A stretch of DNA of 64,000 nt from Microstegium vimineum (Eukaryota; Streptophyta; Magnoliopsida; Poales; Poaceae): assembly GCA_022036555.1 (NCBI GenBank), contig CM039120.1, positions 20,042,350 to 20,106,349 on the forward strand. Reading direction: 5' to 3'. A program made the translations under genes and the position numbers. Below are positions 32,219-40,981 of this stretch, in pieces; positions within the stretch are counted from its first letter, which is position 1; the number at the start of each line of letters is the position of its first letter. Below the pieces are notes generated by a model. The model saw nothing but the letters and a program-made list of their open reading frames with translations, searched no databases and had not been told where the DNA came from.

Positions 32219-33686
32219 TACTGGCGTATAGTGCGATGTGGTTGGGAGGCAGTGTTGTAGGCTCACGGGCCGGCTACCGCGTGAGTGCCCTAGCGGGCTA
32301 TAAATAGGGGCGGCCGCCTACAGGGAGATTCACATCCTCACAGTATGGCTTGCCCTAGATTCTTCCTCCGAGGTCTCATCGGAGAGTCCTTTGAGCCGCC
32401 CTTGCGGGCGGCCTTTTGAGAGCAACACCGAGTTTAGAGGAAGTTCTGCGTTGGGGGTGCATGTGTTCCCTTTCGCTTAGTGGCAGGATTGAGTGGAAGC
32501 TCTGCGAGATGTGCATGGCTCCCCTCCCTATCCTAACTACTAGTGGAGCAGGAGGTTGTGACTACCCCCGCATGAGTCGCTCCCTGGGATGAACGTGTAG
32601 GATCCATCCCTTTTGCGGAATGGCCCCTGCTCTTTGCCCCGAGGGAGCCGATGACGTGTTGTCCCTCTCCAGAGGGAAGCCAAGGATGTGTCCACTGGAA
32701 AAGTCATAGAAGTTCTCCTGTGTCACCCCAGGTACTGGCCCGTCCTTGGTTGTTGGTTTATGGTGATGCTGCCGTCGGTGTGGCTGGCGGGCTCGGAGCT
32801 GCCAAAGTATGGCGGGCTCGGGGCTGCCTGACGGCGGTGTCCTTGATCACGGAGCAGCTAGGGCGACTTAGCTATAAAGTGCCCAACCGACTCCGGAGGA
32901 GGGACGCGACCCGGGGCTTCCTGAAGATGAGATGACGGCTGTTCTCCCACAGCCGCAGCATGCCTGATCAGGGTGGCCCATGGGTCGTGACGCCGCCGTC
33001 CGATGTGATCTCGTACATCAGGAAGATGTTTCTCGAGCCCGCGGCTGGGTTACCTGACCTTGATATATGGCTGCATCGGCCAGCCATGTGGTAACTAATG
33101 TGGGTGCCCTTAGTTTTTGGCCTATTTGCCTGGGATTTCCCTTCAGTCCCCATGTAAACGTTTTTCGTGTTTTTGGTGTCTGATGATCGGGCTTATCCCT
33201 CATGGCTCTTAGAGAGCGTGTAATCCCTGCAAGAGTTAATATACGTATATTTGAAAAGAAAAGGCGTTTGTGTTTACTTGTATGGACCTTCGATGCGTGA
33301 GGCTTGCCCTGTGGTGCGACGCTAGCCCCCGAGTCTTTACTCGATGTAAAGAAAATTGCCTCGGTTCTGTGTTGTCTTTTTTGTTCATTCCCCACGCATC
33401 CCTCCGCGAGAAGGGGGAATATGAGCCGAACCATGCTATCCTCGAAGCGGACGAACCATGGCTGCTCGTTGAGTTACTATCGGGCAAATCTGAGTGGGGT
33501 GCTCGGTTCCCGTTCGCTGGAGTTCCGGCTTGTGGCCCATGTCATGGCTCACCCCAAATCAGTTTCATCTAGTAGCCGGGTCCATTCGATGGGTCCCAGG
33601 GGCCTACTGCCTTCCTTCGGTAGCAATACCATGAACCAATCATCCATAAATACAAACTCAAATACGAAATTTGGGAATGACCTTAG
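32219..33686. other. Internal region of Z, second part
   Basis: No recognisable protein domain on either strand. A strong plus-strand TATA box (TATAAATAG, 32299-32307) is followed about 40 bp later by an ATG at 32345 opening a frame of only 18 codons, so no real gene is supported. The right end abuts LTR X copy 3. Identity as Z sequence is inferred from continuity with 29745-30310. Confidence 0.45.
32299..32307 (+). promoter_or_regulatory. TATA box on the strand opposite to Z
   Basis: GGGCTATAAATAGGGG is a textbook plant TATA context on the plus strand, antisense to the Z LTR. It may mark an antisense promoter comparable to those in the Tat elements, or a remnant of another LTR. Confidence 0.5.
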
Positions 33687-35791
33687 TGAAGGACCGAGAA
33701 CGGCGACCAGAGGGGGGTGAATGGGAGCCAAATAAAATTCAACTCAAAGACTTGGCCCTTGTCCCAAACTCACCCCCAAAACTTGACCTCGGAAGAACTG
33801 ACTCGCACACGACCTAACCAGTAGGTGGACACCTTAGGAAGACCCCTAAAGGTGCAGCGGAGCGGTCGGAGAAGATGGAGAACAATCGAAGCCACGAACT
33901 CGAAATCGATACACTGAGAGAGGTATGAGACCCCTAGAGAGAAGAGGCAAGAGCACACCCAAAAATACTTATGAGAACTGGTCTCAAAAGTACCTAATCA
34001 TGTTCCTTACATGAATACGAATCCAGCGCAACAAACGGAACTTGATTCGGAGTTCGGACGAGGGAGAAACGGCCAAAACAGCGATCAATAGTGACCACAT
34101 GACTACTTTGAAAGTGGTCCAGAGCTAGGGTCCTTGCTGTTGTTTTTCGGCCACACCACAGGACCACTCGCTATGGTCCGGTGCTATGGTCCGGTGGGTG
34201 GTCCGGAGGGTAGTCCGACAGAAAAATCAGCCAAACAATGTGCACCCAAGCTCTGGACTAGTGGTCTGAAGGTACCACAGGACCAATGCAAGTGGTCCGG
34301 TGGTATGGTCCAGTGCTACGGGCTGTGTTGTTATGTTTTGGAAAGAGCACAGGACCACTCACTATGGTCCGGAGCTATGGTCCGGAGGTTGGTCCGGTGC
34401 TCACGAACAGAGCGCAGAAAACCCGCGAAAACCGATTTCACTCCGCCAAATCTTCCCAAAACTCAACCAAATGAACTCCAACTGCAACCAAACTTTGTAG
34501 GCATGATCCTTGTGTAGTTGGGGAGCTATCCCAAAGAAATCATAGCTCAATTTGGAGAGGATAAACAGGAACACTCGGATTTGGGGGAGAAAAGGCAAAA
34601 CGAAGAAATCTGCAATGAAATCGCCCAATCTACGCACTCGTGAGGTTTGAGGTGAATTCCTTCGGTGCAAAGATGCTCCTCAGGAATACGAACAACTTGG
34701 TTCAAGTGGATTTTGCAAAGCTACTCTCAACAAAGAGAATCAACTTGGGAAAAAGAGAGAGCAAAAGCAAAACGCGAAGAACACAAGCAACCGGGGAGAC
34801 ACGATCAAGAAACTAACCGTGCCATGGCACTCGGAGAGTTGGGCCTCCGATTCCCACCAAAAGATTTGAGTTCTTACAGAGGTTGGTGAAATCAACCTAG
34901 GGACTTCATGAACTAGAGAGAGGGGAGAGAGAGAGAGAGAGAGAGTTGGGGCAAATGATTAGGGTTCAAGAGATGGGATGAGGGATACCCCTTCACCCCC
35001 TACTTATCGGGCTTTGGCTATTTCCCAAAGACCCCCTAGATACATTGAGTGAACTACCTAGCCTAAGCATTGCAGTCCAAGCTCCGGAAAATATCTCCCA
35101 CATTTTGAATGGACGGCCCCGCTTCCTGCTAGGAGTTGTCGTCGCCTCGACACAACCTCCAGGATTCCACCACGTGCCATCCCTGCTTCCTCGGAAGCTC
35201 CGCCTAGGTTTTGAGGCCCAAACCAAGGAAACCCGCCACCGGTAGCTTTGGACTCAACTACCAAACCCCGAGTTTTGCGGCCCAAACTCGAAAACTGACG
35301 TGGATGATTTTGAGGCCCAAACCACCAAACCACTCGACGTGAGCCACCTTGTCTTCGCCCGGTCGGACTCCGAGTCCCCTGAGCCTCCGCTCGACTCGCG
35401 CGTCCTCCGTCTTGACTCAGCCGACTCGGTCTACCTCCATGTCTTCTCGCACTCGCCGGTGCCAAGTACTAGCCACCACAGCTAGTCCGCCGGCGCCAAG
35501 TACTAGCCACCACAGCTAGTCCGCCGGCGCCCATGGTCCCTCAGTCTGAGCCACGCTTCTGCCCTTCACTGCTCTCAGTCCATCGGCACGGCAAGCCTTT
35601 ACTCGACCTTTCCCACGCCATTGACCACTATCACTAGGCATAACACCTACACACCACAAGCCAATAGACATGCACAGACTTGCTTTCGCAAGGGGTTAGG
35701 GTAAGCCACTCAAACTGAAACACTCACGTGTTGGACGATCACTCATCATAAAGCTGAACATACATGGGTACTTATCCACCATGTGTTCGCA
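33687..35791 (-). mobile_element. LTR X, copy 3: 3' LTR of Copia-X
   Basis: Minus-strand start TGCGAACACATGG at 35791, preceded by a PPT (AAGGGGGAGAT), ending CCTTCA at 33687; 2,105 bp. A short tandem duplication (about 40 bp) lies near 35460-35530 and a GA microsatellite at 34920-34946. Its motif array (34110-34410) is built on TATGGTCCGG. Bases 33682-33686 (CTTAG) would be the target duplication, but the other end is lost. Confidence 0.9.
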
Positions 35792-37436
35792 ATCTCCCCC
35801 TTGATGAGTGCATTGTCAACACAAGTGCATTTCAGATTTGAGCCACAAGGTAAAGCTCTCCAAATGACCAAAAAGCTAAGGAAGCCAAAACAGGGTCACT
35901 TGAGAGAAGCAAACCGAGTCCAAAACTTGATTCCCATAGACATGGGAAACAACTCGACGCAACCAAGCAAAACAAAGCTAGCCCTCAAGAAGAGGCACAA
36001 AAACGGGCTCAACACCGCTAGCAAGTCCAAAATACCAAACACAGTTCTCAAAGCTCAGAATGCCAATGGAAACACCAAGGGAACTCCAAAGATACCAATT
36101 AAAACACTTAACGCTCAAGAAGCACTCGAAACCTGTCGGAGCCAACAAAGCAAGCTAGACCCTCCAGAAGAGGCAAAGGCTCAACACATCTAGAAAAGCT
36201 CCCCCTGGGCAAAAGCACACTCAAGATACCAAATGACCTCCTTAGGGCAAAAGAAGCACAAAAAACTCCCCCTTGACCAAAGAAGCTCTAAACCAATGAA
36301 ACCAATGAGATGCACTCTTTCTCCCTCTTGGAAGTAGATGGCTGAAAATGGAATGAAATGCACATCTCTCCCCCTTGTTGACACATGTAGCTCATCAAAC
36401 ATCCACAACTCAAGATCTGGCTACAAAAGCCATGAAATGCAAAATGAGTGCAAAAGCTTCATACTTAGAGCTAAGACAATGAATAGATCCTCTAAGTGAT
36501 GTGATCCTGTGAGAATAGGAAAAGCTCTACGTTCCCAACAAAGACTCAAGTCGAGCTTAAGATCACTTTAGAAGCTATTTTAGAGAGCATATCATGTGAG
36601 AGCAGATCCTAGAGATAGCTAGACATGGCAAACAAGATAGGATCTATCTCAAAGAAAACTCATGTATAGCAAATAAAACTATCCCTTAGAAAAGTTCATA
36701 CAACAAGCCAATGACCCAACTGAATGAATTTTCCAAATTTCAGAGTTTTGCAGCAAATTTTTAGTTTTAGGCACATTTAAGTTAAATGCGAGTGGTTGTA
36801 AGCAAAGTGATGCCACTACTTGCCAACCGAGTGAAGTCAAAGGACTTGACACACCGGTTTTGGTCATACACGACACCGCTCAAGTATCGACCCATGTGGG
36901 AAGCAGTCTCGAACACACGGTGAAGTGCTCACAATGCAGACCCAACTTGATCTTTCCAATGCACAAAACATAGAGCAATTTCATTTTAGATATTAATCAT
37001 GGTGCTCAAAGGTAGTGAATGAAACAATGAAGAGCCATAGTTACAAGCTATATACAAGGCAGCCAAGAAGGATCTTCAAAAGCCTACACATGCTAGTGTC
37101 ATTTCAGAGGTGACATGGGGAATTTAAATTTAGTTTTAAAGCTTTTCTAACTTAGCTCTATTGCATATCATATAGATCAAAAAGAGTCTAAGTTAGGCAA
37201 CACCATAGACACATAAAACACCTCAAACAGAGCATAGATTCATTATATTGGCTATAAGTATGAAGCTTAAAATGAACTATGTCACAAATGCAAATGAGAT
37301 GCACAATGCATTGACACCAACTAACACTAACAAGACACCAATTTAGAATAAGGACAAAGAAAAGACAAAAAGAACCAAAAAGAACTATGAAACACAAAAC
37401 TTTCCTCCTCTAAAAAGGAAAGCAAACACCCAACTC
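35792..37436 (-). other. 3' non-coding region of Copia-X with several PPT-like tracts
   Basis: On the minus strand, CAAGGGGGAG-type tracts occur at 35794-35803, 36199-36206, 36264-36272 and 36365-36373; the first adjoins the LTR and should be the functional PPT. The rest is AT-rich and without a conserved ORF. A plus-strand open frame (35783-36193) is antisense and has no recognisable features. Confidence 0.6.
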
Positions 37437-37535
37437 ACCCCGAAGGCGAGAAAACGCAGCTTGATCCAGCGGCTTTGAAAGAATATCCGCAAGCTGGTTT
37501 TGGGTCTCGACATGCCGGAGGTCAATGTCGCCCTT
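37437..37535 (-). pseudogene. Copia-X RNase H, C-terminal remnant
   Basis: Minus strand encodes DIDLRHVETQNQLADILSKP then LDQAAFSRLR, the end of Copia RNase H. It is fused directly to integrase sequence at about 37535, so RT and most of RNase H are deleted. Confidence 0.8.
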
Positions 37536-37785
37536 CTATGCTCATCAAGCATCGTCCTGGCCATCTCAACAAGGGTCCGATTCTTGTACTTAACAACACC
37601 GTTCTGCTAGGGAGTGTGAGGTGAAGAAAACTGGTGGTCGAGACCCAAAGAAGAGCAAAGAGTTGCAAACTGAACATTCTTGAATTCTGTGCCATTGTCA
37701 CTGCGGATAGCTCTCATGACATTCTTAGGTAGATCATTTTGCAATCTCAAAATCAGATCTCGAACAAGTGGAAAAGCCTCATCCT
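37536..37785 (-). pseudogene. Copia-X integrase remnant
   Basis: Minus strand encodes AFPLVRDLILRLQNDLPKNV, SDNGTEFKN (catalytic D) and HTP-stop-QNGVVKYKNRTLVEM, with TAG replacing the first Gln of the PQQNG motif and Lys replacing the catalytic Glu in VVERKNRT. The rest of integrase and gag is missing; the element is truncated near 37785. Confidence 0.82.
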
Positions 37786-37916
37786 GATGAGTTGTGGCCC
37801 GATCTTCCGATAGGTAACCGGTAAGTTCGATCTGTGGAGAACTCGACGTTGGCGATCCAGCTTCAAATTAGACACGATTAGAACCCTACAACCGTTACAC
37901 CACTGCTCCATTGGTT
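37786..37916. other. Unassigned junction sequence
   Basis: 131 bp between Copia-X and the inverted repeat. I recognise nothing in it. Confidence 0.3.
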
Positions 37917-38310
37917 GGAGTCGAGGACACCGCCACGTTGGAGTCGAGGACGACTCCAATTCAAGAAGGGGAGGATGGTGAGGACATCGCTACGCTGGAC
38001 ACACCTACGCCATCGTCTTTCCCAAGTTGCAACTCATCTCCAACTCAGCTGCCACGTCGACTTCGAGTCTGTTTCGGAGTCCAGGACTAGCAAGGAGTAA
38101 AACGGACGCCCAGGATGCATATGAACTCCGTTTTCGATGATTCTGCTAAGGATGAAAAGATAATTTCATAAGGAAACCAATGGAGTTGGTTCGAGATCTA
38201 AATTCCTTCTGAGTCATCGGGAAACGTCGAAACAAGTCAGCGTCCAGAATCTGTTCCGGTGCTGCGTCACCCAATTTTGGGCCCATGACCCATGTATCAA
38301 CTTGGTTCCA
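37917..38310. repeat. Left arm of large inverted repeat
   Basis: Reverse complement of 38535-38963, with small differences and one deletion of about 35 bp between short GAGGAC repeats. It carries the same coding tail as V, in the opposite orientation. Confidence 0.85.
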
Positions 38311-38534
38311 AAGGACTAATCGACACAGTGGAGAATATCGAGAATGAGGGGCCCTGGATCACTGTGAAAGGACTAATCGACACAGTTACAATGAACGATT
38401 CAGTTTCTCGATGGAAAACTAAACTCTAAAACAAAACTCAATCTGTTTGTGGCGGCTCTAGGGGGATATAAGGAGCAGAGAGGAAGACCACAAGGGTCAT
38501 GGGGTCGTCCTACAACCCTAGGATGTGTCCCTAA
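38311..38534. other. Spacer of large inverted repeat
   Basis: 224 bp between the arms, containing a direct repeat of AAGGACTAATCGACACAGT (about 38311 and 38369). It may be part of an LTR of V; not proven. Confidence 0.45.
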
Positions 38535-38963
38535 TGGATCCAAGTTGATACATGGGCCATGGACCCAAAATTGGGTGACGCAGCACCGGAACAGATTCTG
38601 GATGCTAACTTGTTTCGACGTTTCCCGATGACTCAGAAGGAATTTAGATCTCAAACTAGCACCATTGGTTTCCTTATGAAATTAGCTTTCCATCCGTGGG
38701 TGAATCATCGAAAACGGAGTCCGTATGCATCCTGGGCATCCGTTTTACTCCTTGCTGGTCCTGGACTCCAAAACAGACTCGAAGTCGACGTGGCAGCTGA
38801 GTTGGAGATGAGTTGCAACTTGGGAAAGACGATGGCGTAGGCGTGTCCAGCGTAGCGATGTCCTCATCATCCTCCCCTTCTTGAATTGGAGTCATCCTCG
38901 ACTCCAACGCGGTGGTGTCCTCATCATCCCCTCCTTCTAGAATTGGAGTCGTCCTCGACTCCA
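38535..38963. repeat. Right arm of large inverted repeat
   Basis: Pairs with 37917-38310. The minus strand is open (38674-39036) and contains an internal repeat, SRTTPILEGGDDED then SRMTPIQEGEDDED, like the C-terminal tail of some grass Gypsy polyproteins. Confidence 0.85.
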
Positions 38964-39231
38964 TCCCAGCAATGAAGTCCTGCAAAAGGTTAGTGACAGC
39001 AGGCAGTGCACAAAACATAATAGGTTGACAAAACATACTATGACATGGTGCATCAGGATTATCACATAACTCAGTAGTAGCAGAAGTTTAACAAAAAAAG
39101 CACCTCCTGGTAACTTAATCTCATTATTTTTAACAGTGTTTAGGGGAGGGTTATTTTTAATCTCTCGAGCATGTTTAACAATATCCATAGGAGACAAAGG
39201 CAGCAAAGTAATTTTCTTTTCCTTATGCATG
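38674..39231 (-). pseudogene. V: post-protease linker and C-terminal tail of polyprotein
   Basis: Minus strand begins MHKEKKITLLPLSPMDIVKH, directly continuing the protease frame at 62114 when the Tat nest is removed. After a frameshift near 39090 it runs into the tail with the SRTTPI-EGEDDED repeats and a stop at 38674. RT, RNase H and integrase, expected between linker and tail, are absent, so V appears to be a deleted, non-autonomous Gypsy element. Confidence 0.65.
39227..39231. repeat. Target-site duplication GCATG (left)
   Basis: Precedes the Tat-out LTR; repeated at 62109-62113. Removing the nest restores the V coding frame (TFMHKEKK). Confidence 0.92.
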
Positions 39232-39901
39232 TGTTGACACCATTTTTCGACACGTGTCAAGTGGGCTGAGGCTTGACTGGTCAGTGGCCGTTCTCCATCG
39301 GCATCGGGAAAAGTTTGAGCCAATGTTGCTGATGGAAGAAGTGCTGCAGAAAGACCAAGTGCATTGCCGATGGAGGCTGGATAATCTTTGCTGACAGAGG
39401 TTAATTGGTGAAGTCTTGCTGAAGTTGGTTGCCGATGAAGAGTTGTTGCCGATGGCCGATAAAGGGTCATTACCGATTACCGATGAAGAGTTATTGCCGA
39501 TGACCGATGAAGAGTCATTGCCGATTACCGATGAGGGGTCATTGCTGATTGCCGATGGGGTCTTTGCCGATTGCCAATGAAGGATGGTTGCCGATTGCCG
39601 ATCGGGAAAGTGTTGCCGATGTCGATGGGCGTAACTTAGCGCTTGGTGGTAGGAGAAGGTTACCGGTGGTCAAAAGAAGGAAGGCACGGATTAACGGGAT
39701 CTGCCGATGGAAAGTTTTCATCGAGGAGGAGAATAAGGAAACTGGTGTTTGGTACTAGTATTATTATAGTAGTTTGAGTCCGACTCTTGCATGAGTTGTT
39801 TATTTTCCTTTAAAATAGGTGTGTTTGTTTAGGAAATAAATATTGTTATCCGGCTCCTACGCGAGTCAGTTTCCTTTAAAGTAGGAGTTTGTTTTAGGAA
39901 G
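39232..39901 (+). mobile_element. 5' LTR of Tat-out, left 670 bp
   Basis: Starts TGTTGACACC and matches the first part of 60973-62108 up to TTAGGAAG, where Tat-in begins. Contains the densest GCCGAT cluster of the window (39421-39640). The remaining right part was lost, probably by recombination with the right LTR of Tat-in. Confidence 0.88.
39897..39901. repeat. Presumed left target duplication of Tat-in (GGAAG)
   Basis: Five bases before the Tat-in LTR. The right copy is not present, consistent with loss of the LTR remainder. Confidence 0.45.
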
Positions 39902-40929
39902 TGTTGACACCGTTTTTCGACACGTGTCGAGTAGGCTGAGGCTTGACTGGTCAATGGCCGTTCTCCATTGGCATCGGGAGAATTTTGAGCCAATGTTGCC
40001 GATGAAAGACTGCTGCAGAGAACCAAGTGCGTTGCTGATGGAAGTTGGATGATCTTTGTTGACAAAAGTTAATTGGTGAAGTCTTGCTGAAGCTGAGTAC
40101 TAATGAAGGGATCATTACCGATGGTCGATGAAGAGTCATTGCCGATTGCCGATGAGATCATTGCCGATTGCCGATCAGGAAAGCGTTGCCGATGCCGATG
40201 GGCGTAACTTAGCGCTTGGTGGCAGTAGAAGGTTACCGGTGGTCAAAAGAAGGAAGGCGCGGATTAAAGGGATCTGCGGATGGAAAGTGTTCATCGAAGA
40301 GAAGAATAAGGAAACTGGTGTTTTATACCAGTATTATTATAGTAGTTTGAGTCCGACTCTTGCATGAGTCGTTTATTTTCCTTTAAAATAGGTGTGTTTG
40401 TTTAGGAAATAAATATTATTATCCGGCTCCTGCGCGAGTCAGTAGGAGTTGTTTTAGGAAGGATACGTGTCGTGTCTTTGTACAACTCTCCATGCGGGAG
40501 TATAAATATGTGCCCGAGGGCTATGGAATAAAAAATCAATCCAACTCAAACCAAACCAATTTTATCTTATTCTACTTTTTATCGCAATTTACCCTTTCTT
40601 TGCATTAGTTATAGCTTTTAACGAGTTCTTCAAGCTTTCGACGGGCTGCATCATCCTGATCCCCGTCAAATCCTTGTTAGTTCCGCGTGGGAGTATCTCT
40701 GAGCTTTGGCAATCCGGGCGCATCGCTGTTTGCCTCGTTCAGCTCTGCTCTAGTTATCCTTGATCAATCTGAGCCTTGACGTCCGGGCGCATCGCTGTCG
40801 TCTCGTTCAGTTTGTTCTAGTTATCATCCTTGTCGATTGATTGGTCAAATCGACTGGCACGCCTCCGGAATACCGAGCTTTGGGTAATAGCCCGAGGTGT
40901 TCACAGATCAGACGCTTTTTGTATCAACA
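39902..40929 (+). mobile_element. 5' LTR of Tat-in
   Basis: TGTTGACACC to GTATCAACA, 1,028 bp. GCCGAT cluster at 40130-40205 and TATA box at 40501-40509. Followed by the PBS. Confidence 0.92.
40501..40509 (+). promoter_or_regulatory. TATA box of Tat-in 5' LTR
   Basis: TATAAATAT after GCGGGAG, conserved in all Tat LTRs of the window. It would drive the genomic RNA. Confidence 0.7.
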
Positions 40930-40936
40930 CCTCTTT

Positions 40937-40954
40937 TGGCACGCTCGGTGGGAC
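40937..40954 (+). other. Putative primer binding site of Tat-in
   Basis: TGGCACGCTCGGTGGGAC begins 7 bp after the LTR with the TGG expected opposite a tRNA CCA end. Tat-out has the equivalent with CCAG for TCGG at 50162. The tRNA species is not identified. Confidence 0.65.
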
Positions 40955-40981
40955 CAGATTATACAAATCCACATATTCGGC

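Noticed and set aside
33018..33434. Open frames on both strands in element Z (for example 33304-33720)
   Set aside because: They overlap each other on opposite strands, one runs into LTR X, and none shows a recognisable domain.
35783..36193. Plus-strand frame of 136 codons beginning at the LTR X edge
   Set aside because: Antisense to Copia-X, spans the PPT, and is Lys/Asn-rich low-complexity; no support for a gene.
38311..38963. A precise LTR of V
   Set aside because: The sequence looks LTR-like, but I could not find defensible TG/CA ends or a matching copy in the window.
39400..39620. CRISPR-like regularity of GCCGATGAAGAGT units
   Set aside because: Units are degenerate, closely packed without unique spacers and inside a plant LTR; treated as a motif cluster.
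40841..40981. Longer start for the Tat-in gag ORF, within the LTR
   Set aside because: The upstream part lies in the LTR and PBS and is out of place for gag; ATG 40982 matches the Tat-out start.
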